Notes under the pieces: generated by a model
Databases searched by the model: none
The model's input: the letters and a program-made list of their open reading frames with translations, nothing else
What the model was told of the DNA's origin: nothing
In this document: one piece after another, positions 12,501 through 24,934 of the stretch
Layout of the letters: each line of letters begins with the position of its first letter
Position numbering within the stretch: position 1 is the stretch's first letter
Source of the DNA: Danio rerio
Lineage: Eukaryota > Chordata > Actinopteri > Cypriniformes > Danionidae
Direction: 5' to 3'
Length of the DNA stretch: 64,000 nt
NCBI RefSeq assembly: GCF_049306965.1
Contig: NC_133194.1
Location: 4,237,501-4,301,500, forward strand
Made by a program: the position numbers and the translations under genes

Positions 12501-15315
12501 GCCCATTTGTGACATTTGAGTTTTGAAATTAGTTGGCTTCCATTATAAGCTCTATTCTTCCAAGGATCTGTGTTGCTGTACAAGGACTAAACACATTTGA
12601 GAGAATGATGATTGATTAAAAACGGCCTGGAGGAGAAAAGAAAGAGAGGGAAAACATCCACAAAGCAATGTTAAAAGCAAAAAGACATACTTCTTGAAAG
12701 CCGTCGAGATGGAGGCAGACTTGTCTTCCGTCTTCATGTCTTCCTTTGAGAAGAAGCCAAAGCCAGTTGAGGTTGACGTCTTTGCTGGTGGACTTTTACT
12801 AGCAGGGCCGATGCTTCGCCAGAGTGAACCACCATTGCCGGAATTTCCAGAAAGTGACACTTTGATGTCTGATGGACCAGCAGATGCAGCAGTGCGTTTG
12901 GGACTGGCATCGTAGTCTGTCATGCCTTCCCACTTGCCGGACTCCTCTGGGGGGCTTCCTGTAGGTTTGGATGCTTCTTTAGCAGCTCCCTTGCTCTCAC
13001 CTGGTGATCCCCTGTCTTTGCCATCTTTAGAATGGGGTCGCCCGGTGCTGGAGTTGCGTGGACGTGGAGATCGGGAGTGGGAGGAAGAGCTGGAGCGTCT
13101 GGAACGGCCAGAAGATGATCTATTGGAATGGCGAGAGCGGCTCCGGCTTGGTGACCGTTTTCGTGGTGAGTGGGAACGAGAGCGCCCTCTTCTAGGGCTG
13201 TACGAGTGGTCGTACGGCTGCTGTTGGTCTCTATGGCCGTGCCAGTTGTTGGAACGGTAACCATAGTTGCTACCACCCCTGTGATAGTTACCTCGTGGGA
13301 AGAATCCACGCCCTCTACCCCGGTTGTACTGAAAAGGTCTCCGGTAGCCACGAAAACCGCGGTTGTACCCACGATTGCCCTGGAAATCTCTAGAAGGATA
13401 GTTCCTCTCCCTGCTATGTGAACGGGATCTTGATCTAGAACTTGAATGAAAGAGGAGCGAAATGCAAAGCACAGAGAGAGGATTGCAGTTAGACAAGAGA
13501 GGGAGAGAGAGAAGAGACAAAGATGCAGTTAGGATTTATGACCACTTGATGGCGCAACAAAATCAATATTTCACACAGATGGCACAACTTCCTTCCTGGG
13601 TTTTTGCAAATGAGCAAGTGCTTTTGATGAGCGGTAAACAACTTCCTGCTAATTTTGTAACATGCAACCCTTTTCTCACTGAATAAAAGACTACATATCC
13701 AACTTCAGAAGCTATGCAAGAAGTTCCTACACAGTAATGTGAATTGATTACCTAAATGTGGCAATGCCTCAAGACATTTCTTGGCTTTACCAAAGACACT
13801 AAAGCTCAAATGTAGCATTTACTAAACCAACATGAAAATGACTTACCGTCTGTGCTTTTTCATTGGAATATGGATTTAGAAAAACAATTACTGATCAAAG
13901 TTGAAAGTTCTCGATTGTGGGAGAGACATGGTTAGCCACATGCAGTGGAAATTGTACAGTCACATTAAACAAAAGGAAACTGTTTTAACGTTCACAGGAC
14001 GTGTGCAAAAAAAGAGGCGGGCTTTTAAACGAGAAGTACATAAGAGGAAAGGCAACCTTCAAAAAAAACATGGCATCTCATCTCTGTGGTTTCTATTCGA
14101 GTATTCAATGACTGCTAAGTCATCTGCGGGATAAACCTTAGAGCAGTGGTTCTCGAATGTTTTTCCACCAAGTACCACCTCAGAAAACAATGGTCTCTCC
14201 AAGTACCACCGTAATGACCAGTATTAAAATACAGCAGCGTAGTGGGCCTAATTAAGCAGCTACAGCTCTGCACAGCTCAAAAACTAGCCAGTTTAATATT
14301 ATTATGAATATTTATTAGTCAAGCCACTTTAAACATTCTAAATAGTTTAAACATTAACATTGTACTGTGCTTACAGGTAAAAATAGATGTCAACGTTTAA
14401 ATTGAAATGTGCTTTTAAAATGTAAATTAATACAACACTGTTTATAAAAAGTAAAAAGAAAACTGCTGTACTTAGATGTTAAGTATTATCATATAGTAGC
14501 CTATTTATCAAAACCTGGAAATATTCCTTGGACCTCATAAATATAGGCTATATGTCATCATATTCATATATAAACTCTCTTAGATAAATTTTGAAATATT
14601 ATGCATGTATACATGACTTATTTTTATCTTTGAAATCTAAAGATTAACTTGTATTTTAAAAATATCAATTGGATTTACATACTTAAATTAAAAAATAGAT
14701 CTGCTTACTGCAAGTTAGAGAAGGCTATTTGTGTCAGAAGAGCAAATGATTAAACTATACCTGTCAACATTGGGATATAAAAATGCAGGATACGCCTAAC
14801 AACTGTTACAAATATGGGGAAGAAATCAGCCTTAAATGATAGAATACATAACATTAGAAAACTGAAAATAAAAGGTTTAGCATATTAAAATTAATTTACT
14901 GATCACACCGGTGTTATCAAATGCGTTAAAGGGTTAAAAGCATGTTAATTATTTTTACTTTAACTATTCATTGATTCCTCTGCATACCACCAGAAGGAAG
15001 CCAGCATACCACTAGCTGTACATGTACCACAGTTTGAGAACCACTGCCTTAGAGGAACTTCCTTCTTTTTAGAACAGAGTTAAAAATGGCCATCTAAAGC
15101 CCCTTTTTTTAGATTTAACAATAAAATGCAAATACAACCATCACTTTATTAGAAAGAATGTGTCAATAATCTATTTAATTTGTTTACCTGTAGCGACGCT
15201 TTCTTGACCTCGAGCGAGAGCGACTCCTCGAGTGAGATCGGGAGTAGGTCCTTGATCTGGTTCTAGACCTAGACCTGGACCGGGAGCGAGAAGCAGAATT
15301 TGGAGGCTTGGACAT
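5248..15315 (-). CDS. thrap3: Thyroid hormone receptor-associated protein 3 (TRAP150), complete
   Basis: THRAP3 is a nuclear speckle protein of the THRAP3/BCLAF1 family that works in pre-mRNA splicing, mRNA decay and transcriptional coactivation. Coding exons, right to left: 15188-15315, 12691-13440, 11635-12225, 11363-11538, 11070-11181, 10898-10973, 9754-9914, 7324-7597, 5633-5779, 5248-5475. All junctions are GT-AG. The lengths sum to 2,643 nt, 880 residues plus TAG; human is recalled as about 955. Residues 1-60 are an RS domain. About 65-110 is RGG/RGY-rich. A second RS block and an acidic-basic middle follow. The family core near 500-600 contains '[12 protein letters not shown]', '[16 protein letters not shown]' and '[19 protein letters not shown]'. 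The C-terminus has '[16 protein letters not shown]', '[15 protein letters not shown]' and an RGRGRG tail. The start is the first ATG of exon 2, matching the family N-terminus (MSK...SRSRSRSR). Zebrafish has a and b paralogues; I cannot tell which this is. Confidence 0.95.
6366..6560. repeat. T-run and (TA)n microsatellite
   Basis: A short TA tract and long T-run at 6,366-6,395 is followed by an A-run and a (TA)n tract of about 60 bp at 6,496-6,556, in a thrap3 intron. The Tyr-Ile 'proteins' read here on both strands are artefacts of the microsatellite. Confidence 0.9.
7324..7597 (-). CDS. thrap3: thrap3 exon 9 with Tyr-Asp-Arg-Gly repeats
   Basis: This exon encodes residues of about 665-756. 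It begins with a basic KSKKKRER stretch and a long serine run, then '[20 protein letters not shown]', which aligns with human '[20 protein letters not shown]'. The last third is low-complexity: repeated ERG/DRG units with aromatic residues ([19 protein letters not shown]). I do not recall this run in mammalian THRAP3. It resembles RGG/YG motifs linked to RNA binding and condensate formation. The exon ends in phase 0 at a GTAAGT donor. Confidence 0.9.
8050..8750. mobile_element. Non-autonomous DNA transposon in a thrap3 intron
   Basis: The left edge ('ggcccatttacactaaatgg', followed by GGTACGGTACG-like motifs) and the right edge ('gacaatggaaatgccc') are imperfect inverted repeats about 700 bp apart. 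A second internal pair is the 'gggtacc' motifs near 8,125 and 8,695. The inside is AT-rich with a TA-rich tract at 8,560-8,590 and codes for nothing. Superfamily uncertain, hAT-like by look; target duplication not resolved. Confidence 0.45.
10633..10704 (-). other. Possible alternative first exon of thrap3
   Basis: An ATG opens a 24-codon frame ([11 protein letters not shown], then [13 protein letters not shown]) that ends exactly at a strong GTAAGT donor in phase 0. The next thrap3 exon to the left (9754-9914) also begins in phase 0, so splicing to it would give an in-frame short isoform containing only the C-terminal region. There is no good in-frame acceptor upstream: the nearest (CCTCCAG at about 10,750) leads to a stop. 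It therefore cannot be an ordinary cassette exon. It could be chance. Confidence 0.3.
14144..15046. mobile_element. Non-autonomous hAT element with 8-bp target duplication
   Basis: The 903-bp element starts with CAGTGGTTCTC and ends with its inverse GAGAACCACTG. It is flanked on both sides by the exact 8-bp direct repeat CCTTAGAG (14136-14143 and 15047-15054), the hallmark of hAT insertion. Subterminal 'taccacc' motifs recur at both ends. The AT-rich interior has no transposase. It sits in the thrap3 intron between the exons at 12691-13440 and 15188-15325. Confidence 0.85.
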
Positions 15316-15325
15316 CTCTGCGTAC
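15316..15325 (-). other. thrap3: thrap3 exon 2, 5' UTR portion
   Basis: The exon that carries the start codon begins at 15,325, just after a TTTCTAG acceptor, leaving ten untranslated bases before the ATG at 15,313-15,315. The rest of the leader must come from exon 1. Confidence 0.75.
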
Positions 15326-17322
15326 CTAGAAAGAGAAAAGAGAAAAATCATACTTAAAACTCCTAAAACTAAGTGCATAACTAACCTTTAATTGATTTAA
15401 AAAAACTTAAAATCAAGATTAAAAAAACTAAGCATAGCCAAGTTGGTATAACATCTCTTGTTTGTCTAAAGCAAAATGAACTTGTAATTTTTTATTTATG
15501 CAGTGATGACAATCACTAAATGATAATTTCATGCCAACAATAAAATTACAACTTAATGTTACTTATGCCATTCCATTGGGACTAAAATCTATTTGAATTG
15601 ATTAAAAAGACAAGCTAAGCAAAACTGTCAATATTTAATTATTTAAATCCAACAGGCCAAGCAAGTATTTTAATTTAAAAGGATTATAACTTTTTTTTCA
15701 CAAAAAGGCAGCAAAGATATTAAATTAATCTATGGAATTTATTTAGCATTATTATTTCACCTGAGATCTAGATAATCTATTTAAATCTGTGTAATAGATA
15801 TCATCTACATTTCTTCCAACACACTAACTACATGTAAGACTACCTAACAAAGACTAATGCTGTCTCTCCAGTGTAATACAGCAGTTTTAATCAAGGTCAG
15901 CTGAACAAAATCCAATTTACGGTAACTGATGCAATGACAAAACATTATTTGTCTTCAAACACTGCACTTTATTTCTAAACTGATAAACATTTATGGTCAA
16001 AGTGTGTTTTTGTTCTACCTTGATCCTTAGTGGATGAACTGTTTACACTATGTGGATCACATTAATCAAACATTAACAGAAAACCACCCGAAAAGTATGC
16101 AGCAAATTAGGACAAAGACCTGCCAATCTAACTTGATTCAATCTTTCAGATCCTTCAACATACAAAACACACTTCCTTTTTATTTTCATGCAACATTTGC
16201 AGAAGTAGTTTGCAATACAGAAGTGATCCATTCAGCTCTCTCTGCAAAAAACACAATAGACAGCAGTGCAGTTTCTGACAGGAATATACTGCAATTATTA
16301 CTCTATGAAGGCTAGTTTCACATTCTGAATATAGTAATATGAGATACAGGAGTTAACTGAAATGATCATTCAGTGTGAGATGCATTTCTTCTAGCTTGAA
16401 AGCTGATATGCATTTAGTCAATGTTTTTGCACTGATCAACAAAGCAGGAAGAAAAACAACTGCACAGCAATTTTAACTAACCCTTTAGGGTAAAGACAGT
16501 CCAGTTTATCTTGTGCAGCTAGATTCCGATCTATTCCGGAAATTCATGGGCAACGTTTGCATTGACCAAGTCATCAGTACAGAGCACATTTGCATACCCA
16601 CCCAAGGCTGCATGTAGACTACATAGGAACTCAAAGGGTAGTTTAATAAACATATAACTTAGTTTTATTAAATTATTTTGAAATACTCAAGATGGATATG
16701 CAGCAAACTAATAACGAGATGTTTAAAAACACACAAATGTGTGAATAAGCATGCAATTTACTAACGTTAGCTTCAGAAATGGGGAAAATAACCTTTATAT
16801 TAGCAGTGGGTTAGATGGAAAATCCCAATGCAAAAGCAAGTGAACACAACAGCCATTTTATAGTCAAAACACTTTCGTTTTCGCTTCCATCATGATAAAT
16901 GAAGAAATAAACACACGAGTTTAGCACAACGCAGCCACATGCTAAACATAATTTGATACATCTTGGAGTGGTGAACATTCAGGTTTGTTTTGTGGCTAAA
17001 ATGAAGAACATTTAAACATTCGTCAACTTTAAAAAAATCATAATCGAACGTTACCTGAAACAAAATACGTTTTTTTACGAGCAAAGCAACCAAATCACAC
17101 CTCAAGCCGCCAATTCATACCACCAAACTATCATTGCAAGGATGGTAAAGTCAAATAAAATAGCTAATGTTAGCCGCCATGCTAACACTAGCTTGATTAG
17201 CTTGTCGGAAACGCGTGCAAAAGCGAACGCAACAAGAACAAAATAACAAGAAGCAACATTTCAAGAAAAAAGTTCAACTAAGATATTAACAAAATGGCGT
17301 TAAATATATAAAACAGACTCAC

Positions 17323-17600
17323 CTGGGGGGCTAGTTCGATATGATTAGCGCGAGCTCACAAGCTGAGGCGCTGCGAGCACGCGACGGAGGAATAACGCGT
17401 TTTAAACGCTTTATCCCGAGCAATAATCGTCTGCTTTTGCTTATAGTGTTCTATTTCGCCCTTCTAACCTATGTGAGATAAGTTTTGCAAGGTTTCTCAG
17501 TAATGAAGCGGAGAAGTGGCCATTTAGTCGCCTCACAAAACGCAAGAGGCTTCCGAAGCCGTTCAGATCTTCCTGATCAACATGCGCGCGCACACAAGAC
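17323..17600 (-). promoter_or_regulatory. thrap3: thrap3 non-coding exon 1 and CpG-rich promoter
   Basis: On the minus strand, CCCCCCAG|GTGAGT at 17,321-17,328 is a strong splice donor ending a leader exon without a usable start. The sequence to its right is rich in CpG (ACGCGT, GCGAGC, GCGCGCGC near 17,350-17,600), in contrast to the AT-rich DNA around it. It has no TATA box. That suits a broad housekeeping promoter. The exact transcription start cannot be read from sequence. Confidence 0.6.
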
Positions 17601-17859
17601 GGTTTTACACGCCCCTTTCTACCATTCTTCCCATTTTTAACATAAATAAACTCTCTTTCCTTTCTTGAAAATAAATTAATAAAATATTGATCTAGAAATT
17701 AAGCTTTGATATGTCTGGTGAGTGTGTATATGGCAAGAATGTTAACATTTAATCTATGAACCATACCAACTGTATTAGTATCTTTTCCATTAAGTAAGTT
17801 ACACTAAAAGAAATAATCCAGAGCTGATTGATGGATTTACTCATTTTTTTTAAGTTAAG

Positions 17860-17967
17860 TAGTTGCAAACAATTTATTTGGGCTGAATTTAAACAAATAA
17901 ATTAAGTTGAACATTTCTAAAATTAATTTATTTGTTTAAATTCAACACGTATAAATTGTTTGCAACA
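17860..17967. repeat. Short palindromic fold-back repeat
   Basis: The arms 'gttgcaaacaattta' (left) and 'taaattgtttgcaac' (right) are inverse, and the inner parts continue to pair ('aatttaaacaaataaatt' with 'aatttatttgtttaaatt'). It is a near-perfect hairpin of about 108 bp. It is probably a MITE relic; no coding content. Confidence 0.65.
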
Positions 17968-19139
17968 ATATTCATTGTTCATTCACTTATTCATTAGCTA
18001 CAACAGCTTATTCTTTAAGTACCAAAGAGCTAATTCTGTAGTTACAAGAGTATTTTGTAGAATAGTAGCCAACCTATTCATTAGATACGCACAAGTATTC
18101 ATCATTCAAAACTGGGAGATTTTACCACTTTATTTAGTACTTAATTAATCATTCACTAAAAGCTTTTTATTGTTAGATTATTGTAATTGGTTTCCATAAA
18201 AATTTCTCACTGATTACATGTTGTTTTTTTTTTACTAGCATCCAATTACAGCTAGTACATCATTATTACTAGTAATTACTCATTAGCAAGCACTTTTTTA
18301 GACACTTTTACTTATCATTAGATATTAATCGAAATGGGAGGCTTTATTTATTTGTTTGTTAATTAACTTATTTTATTTGTTAATATTTATTCCATACTAC
18401 AGCAGCTATTATTTATTGGATAGTACTCATCTCATTAATCTTAACTATTAAATATATACTAGGCCTTGTTTGTTACATACAAGTAGCTACTAACTATTCA
18501 AAATATATGAGTATTCAAAACTTATAAAAATTTTATTAGATTTTTTTTATTATTATGGACATTTTTAACTGAACTTTACTGCAGCATAAGAAAGCTGATC
18601 TGAATTGTAAGATAAAAACTGCTACTAGAAATAAACACAAGAGTCTAATAAGTGAATGACTATAATGACTATTACATGAAGTATTATCTAATAATGAATG
18701 CCTCTGATTATACAAGCGATGTTTAAAAACATACTAGTCACAAAAGGAATTCATATTAGACTCAAAAGTAAATGGCAAATTAAATTATTAAAATAAGCAC
18801 TAGTATTTTAATGAATAAGTACATATTTTAACTAATAACTATTAAAATATGTAACGACTAAATGTTTATTTAATACCAGTATTTATTAAATGAGTACTAT
18901 GTAAACACTAAAAACTAGCATGCAACGAATAAGCACTACAAATATTAGAATATGAAAATAATAGATAAAAAGTACCATTATCAGCAGCATGACAGTGCTA
19001 TTAGTTTATTTTAAATGTTAAACCAACATATTATAAATTAAATTTGGCCCTTAAATTCATTAACACATCCACTCCTACCTTGTTATGTTCCGATTAAGAC
19101 GTGTATGTTAAAAAGAGGAAACTGTACTTATAAATTACT

Positions 19140-19365
19140 CACAACTAGGATCTTCCAAACCTTTATGAGTTTCTATCTTCTGTCGAACAAAAAAGAAGAT
19201 ATTTCGAAGAATGTTGAAAACTTATAACCACTGTCATTCAGGAAAACAAATAATATGGAAGTCAATGGCTACCAGTTTCCAACATTTGTAAAAAAATAAA
19301 TATTAATTTGTGTTCATTAGAAAAAAGAAACTTAATGTAGATGATAAGTAAAAGTTGAGTAAGTA
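19140..19365. repeat. Angel-like fold-back repeat, degraded
   Basis: It contains the characteristic pair 'aagaagatatttcgaagaat' and 'atatggaagtcaatggctac' seen in zebrafish fold-back repeats with hairpin potential. The right arm has decayed. It is the same family as the copy at 21,843-22,102 that holds the array breakpoint. Confidence 0.5.
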
Positions 19366-20402
19366 ATTCATTTATAGCTGTAAACTATAACTATAACTAT
19401 AACTTTAATATATTATATGGCCATGTTTCCCTACTGCACGATCTACACATGGTAAAACAGACACAGCGCCTCCATTTCAAACCACCTGTCAGAAGCTTCT
19501 CAGAGTGACAGCTGTAATCACAGGCCAGTTCAGAGAAATCTGGCTAACACCAGTTAGTATTTCACACAACAGAGTGCCAGTGAGCCAGCATGAGCCGGCC
19601 TCTCTCAGACATGTCTGCAAAAATACTATTACAATTATTACAACGTTTCTGAAAGTCAGGACCTACAGCATTTTCTATGAGAGGTAATTTCCACAGTGAA
19701 AAAAAAGTATACTAGAGGTATAGATTTGATTAAAGATGACATATTATGGCAATTTTTCCAAGATGTAAAATAAGTCTCTGATGAGAGCGTGTATGTGAAG
19801 TTTCAGCTCAAAATACCACACAAATAATGTTTTACAACTTTTTGAAGCTGCTCCTTTTAGGCTGTGATCCTAATTGTGTGGTTTTGGTGACTGCCGCTTT
19901 AAATTCAAATGAGATTCTAATCTTTTCAAAAAAGGGCGGAGCTACATATGCCTGCGTGTCAGCATAGTGGCAGATTCAAAAACGAAACATTCTATGCTAA
20001 TATTGGAGGGATTATCACTAGTGGGCGGGGCTTGTCTGATGACATGTACAAAGGGAGAATGTCAATCAAAGTGTTTCTGCAGACTGGTTTTATAAAGTGC
20101 GAGTATAAAAAAATTTAATTAATTTTTTTTCAATTAGAGGCTGGTTATATTCACACATTGTTTCCACACACTTGTGTTTCAAAGCCTTATAAAAGTAATT
20201 TTTGCATAAGTAATGGTATAGAGCAAAATAAAATCTGTGCCAAAATTTCACAAACAAATCCAGCATTTCGCAAACGAACACAATCTGCTTGGCAAAGAAT
20301 CACTTGACTTGCAAAATAAACGGCAACCACTCTGCACAAAACAAATGTCAGTAGAAACCCAGTGGTTCTAACAAATAGATGTATTGAGATTTACAAATAT
20401 GT

Positions 20403-20575
20403 TGGCGCCAATAGCCTAGTGGTTAGCGCGTCAACATATAGCACGCAGGCGATCGCGGTTACCAAGGTTCGGTTCCCGACTTGAGGTCCCTTGCTGATCC
20501 TTCCCCTCTCTCTGCTCCCCATACTTTCATGTCTGTAAATCTCCTGTCATTAAAGGTGAAAACCCATAAAAAATA
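20403..20575 (+). repeat. tRNA-derived SINE
   Basis: The 5' part resembles a tRNA gene with an A-box-like 'tagcctagtggttagcg' and a B-box-like 'ggttcggttcccgac', the RNA polymerase III promoter layout. A C/T-rich body and an 'aaaggtgaaaa' tail follow. This layout matches a common zebrafish SINE. It is not a functional tRNA: the 3' half does not fold into an acceptor arm. Confidence 0.7.
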
Positions 20576-20595
20576 ATTATATATATATATAGACA

Positions 20596-21179
<584 letters not shown>

Positions 21180-21842
21180 GTATTACAAATACATATCAAA
21201 TACAAATAAATATATAAATGGCAGATTACATTTGTGTTTGTAATAATAGAAAAAAATACTAGTGAAATAAGTACTAGTATTTAATGAATATAATTTATAT
21301 CATATTTCATTCATAAATTCAGTGCATCTGGATATATGTATACTGCATGTAGCCCTTGAAAAAATACATCTAGTGCATACAGCTGCATAACTGTCAATTT
21401 TCTGACACTTGCACTCGGATTTTCTCACAAATGCAACCTGACAGGTTCCCTCACAAATGCATTCATTCAGATTTTCTCACAAATGCGCTCAGGCAGAATT
21501 TCTCACAAATACATTCAGGTAAATTCATTGGCTGCTAATATGATTTCCCTATTTAGAAAACTTGTATAATTATATTTAGAAGGTGAAAGTCTGAATGTGT
21601 GAATATAAAGCAATTTTACTAGAGTTTTGTTTTGTTGTACATGTCATTTGCCTGTGCACGAGTTCCAGGAAGTTGTAAACATTTGAACGGATGTATTGTG
21701 GTAATCTCACTTTCCTTTTATAGACTGTTCATGTGTCTACTTTTTTAGTTCTCACATTTGTTGCACTGCTAAATAGATAGAAGCCAGGTTATTCTTATTA
21801 TAGTCTTATGATGCACATAACATTATGTTAATGTGACAGACA

Positions 21843-22102
21843 GTTCACCCAAAATTAAAAAATTTATTCACCCTAACCAAGTGGTTATAAATCTTTATGA
21901 GCTTCTGTTGAACACAAAGGATATCTTTTAAAGGATGTTAGAAACCTGTAGCCATTGACATCAATAAAACAAATACTATGGAAGTCAATAGTTACCGGTT
22001 TTCAACATATTTCAAATGATCTTCTTTTGCGTTCCAGCAGAAGAAAGTGAAGTCTGAGTAAAGGTTGACAGAACTTAGTTTTGGGTGGACTATCTCTTGA
22101 CA
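21843..22102. repeat. Angel-like fold-back element spanning the array's left breakpoint
   Basis: The left arm 'agttcacccaaaatt' pairs with the right arm 'agttttgggtggact'. Inside, 'cttctgttgaacacaaagga' pairs with the 'cttttgcgttccagcagaag' region. The middle (about 22,011) is exactly where similarity among array units begins. Only the right half, from 'ttcaaatgatcttctt' onwards, recurs at 33,045, 42,888, 52,690 and 62,491. The left half exists once. Confidence 0.7.
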
Positions 22103-22280
22103 ATGGCTTCCAATATGATCATCATAGTAAAAGCTTAGAGATTATAGACACACATTCTTCTCCGGCTGTTATTAAGACTGCTGGCAGCTGCTAACACAAA
22201 AATAGTCATCTACTATAGGGCCCATGGAAAGTTTCTGGTGCAATGAGTGTCGCAGAGAAAACTAGTAAAGTCAAGACATA

Positions 22281-22824
22281 CCCTCACTGGCCACTTTATT
22301 AGGTACACCTGTTCAACTGCTCGTTAACGAAGTGAACGTTAAGAAGATTGGAAAAACGTTTTGATTTCTGCTGCGACATTCGGATGGTAGGATCAGAATT
22401 TGGCGACAACAACAAGAAAGCAAGGGATCTATCCTGCCTTGTATCAACGGTTCAGGCTGGTTGTGGTGGTCCATTCCTTAATAACAACAGTGTTAACAAC
22501 AGCGATAACACACCATGTCATAAAGCGTGAATCATCTCAGACTGGTTTCTTGAACATGACAATGAGTTCACTGTACTCAAAATGGCCTTCACAGTCATCA
22601 GATCTCAAAACAATAGAGCACCTTTGGGATGTGGTGAACCGGGAGATTCACATCATGGATGTGCAGCCGACAAATCTGCAGCAGCTGTGTGATGTTATCA
22701 TGTCAATATGGCGCAAAATCTCTGAGGAATATTTCCAGTACCTTGTTGAATCTATGCCATGAAGGGTTAAGGCAGTTCTGAAGGCAATTAAATAAGGTGT
22801 ACCTAATAAAGTGGCCGGTGAGTG
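22281..22824 (+). mobile_element. Tc1-like relic, copy in unit 1
   Basis: This 544-bp Tc1-type element is flanked by TA dinucleotides, with inverted ends ('ggccactttattaggtacac' at the left, its inverse at the right). A plus-strand frame keeps only the C-terminal part of a Tc1 transposase: 'IEHLWDVVNREIH' and 'QLCDVIMSIWRKI'. Everything needed for DNA binding is gone, so it is inactive. The same insertion is present in every unit, so it predates the duplication. Confidence 0.8.
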
Positions 22825-23162
22825 TAAACAAGACGAAAACATATTCTTAATTTTTTTTCCGGCTGTTAAAAAAAAAAAAAAACACCAAAGTGACCCGAAA
22901 GCCAACATGGGAGAGTTAAATGAACGAGAAAATTTGGCCAATTGAAACTCGATTCTGTCCTTCAATTGGCTTGAACTCTGGATCGCTGTAATGTAATCAG
23001 TGTGTCAATGAGACCGTCCGGAGTGAATGAAGGATCGCCACACAGCACGACTCTGCAATCCTGCCTGTCACACCAGCAAACTGTTTACATTCCCGAACTG
23101 ATCTAGAGGGTAACTACATCAAGACATTCAATTCACATTCAGCAAATATTCGTTTTGATGTA

Positions 23163-23530
23163 CAGTTGAAGTCTGAATTATTCACTCCTGACTTATTAGC
23201 CCCACTGTATGCTTTTCCCCAATTTCTGTTTAACGGAGAGCAGATTTATTCAACACATTTCTGAACATAATAGTTTTAATAACTCATCTCTAATAATGAC
23301 ACGCCATGAAGATAGTCCATAATATTTGACTAGACATTTCTCAATATTCAGCTTAAAGTGACATTTAAAGGGTTAACTAGGTTATTCAGGCAAGTTAGGG
23401 TAATTAGGCAAGTCATTGTATAACAGTGGTCTGTTCTGTAGACTATACAAAAAATATTGCTAATATTGATGGCTAATAACATTGACCTTAAAATGTTTTG
23501 AAAAAAATTAAAAACTGTTTTTCTTCTAGC

Positions 23531-23532
<2 letters not shown>
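23163..23532. mobile_element. Tc1/mariner-type MITE, 3'-truncated by a microsatellite
   Basis: It starts with CAGTTGAAGTCTGAATTATT after a TA and follows the 20,596-21,074 element for most of its length. It then runs into (TA)n where its right inverted repeat should be. Units 2-5 have lost a further ~130 bp from its left end (34,224; 44,060; 53,866; 63,663). Confidence 0.7.
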
Positions 23533-23619
<87 letters not shown>

Positions 23620-23652
23620 GTGTATATATATATATGTGTGTGTGTGTGTGTG
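23533..23652. repeat. (TA)n/(TG)n microsatellite, unit 1
   Basis: Pure TA repeats pass into mixed TA/TG repeats. The orthologous tract is about 25 bp in unit 2 (34,443-34,468), about 99 bp in unit 3 (44,278-44,377), about 80 bp in unit 4 (54,084-54,163) and about 80 bp in unit 5 (63,882-63,962). Confidence 0.95.
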
Positions 23653-24319
23653 AAACCATTAAACAAAGCAACTCGTATTCAAGCGAAACGGCTGATGGAA
23701 ACATGCTGTGAGAGAGACTTTTACAGTCTATGGAGAGAGAGCACATTTAAATACAGAGGTCCAAAATACAACACATACAGAGAGTTTAGATGCAAATAAA
23801 TGCACCACACACACACACACACACATATTAGCTTATCAACAGCAACCGAAACACCTCCACAACAAACACAGTCAATTCTCAGTTGTCTTTACACCTTGCA
23901 CTGGCTTTTGGGAAATTGTTCAATGAGGCTTTATAAAAGCCAGATTTATACTGACACAACATACTGTACTGCTGGATGGGAATTAAAAGGTCAAAGATTA
24001 AAGGCAAACATGAACTTTGCATCCAGAGCCTCATCAGCCAGTTCAGTTCAGACTTTGGGATCAAATAAAATAAAAATCAGCATTATTTATGGGCTTTTAA
24101 TATTCTTGTAATATTTATTAAATGCAACACAGCAATATTTCTATGGCGATCTTTATCATTTTAAAACTGATTGCTTCTTCAAGTTAAGCTTTTCATCTAA
24201 TATTCAATGTTCACTTTTTATTTTAATTGTAGTTTACTGCAGGTATTGGTAATCTTGTTAGGTTTTCTTGCAAGTTATGTTTAATATTGAATTATGTTTA
24301 TTTATTATATATTTAAATA

Positions 24320-24853
24320 TGATCAGTTTAAAAATAAGATAGGATTTAAATTATTTTATAATAAGATTATAAACAAGTTTGAATCAGATAAAAATAAGTT
24401 TTAATCTAATAATCAAATGTGATGTTATTTAGTTTTTATATATATAAATAAATGTATCCATTTCTTAGGGAATATAGGCAATGTGTTTTGATGCATTTAA
24501 ACAAAACAGATTTACTAAACAGATATATTTATTATGTAAATTTTTATTATATAAATAAACTAATATTTTAGTCCCCAAACATATTTAAGAAATTAAAAGC
24601 TAATACAAATATATTCAAGCTAAATATTGCAAAGAATATATTTAAAAAATTCCAACCTACAAAATTTCAACTAAATCTTTCACATTTCTTGCTTCTCTTG
24701 ATTTTTCCTCATTTTAAAAATCTGTATTTATCACTCTTGTATGACAAAGATCCGGCTTTAGTAGTGAGTAATCTAATGTATATGGACAAATATAATATTG
24801 TATATTTTTCTATTAAAAGTATGAATTTAAAAGAAAGATGTGTGAGGTGTGTA

Positions 24854-24934
<81 letters not shown>

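Noticed and set aside
20403-20470. Functional tRNA gene
   Set aside because: A and B boxes are present, but there is no acceptor-stem pairing or terminator; it is the head of a SINE.
23380-23410. 'gttagggtaattaggcaag' as an interstitial telomere repeat
   Set aside because: It is a single TTAGGG-like match inside the Tc1-type MITE, not a tandem telomeric array.
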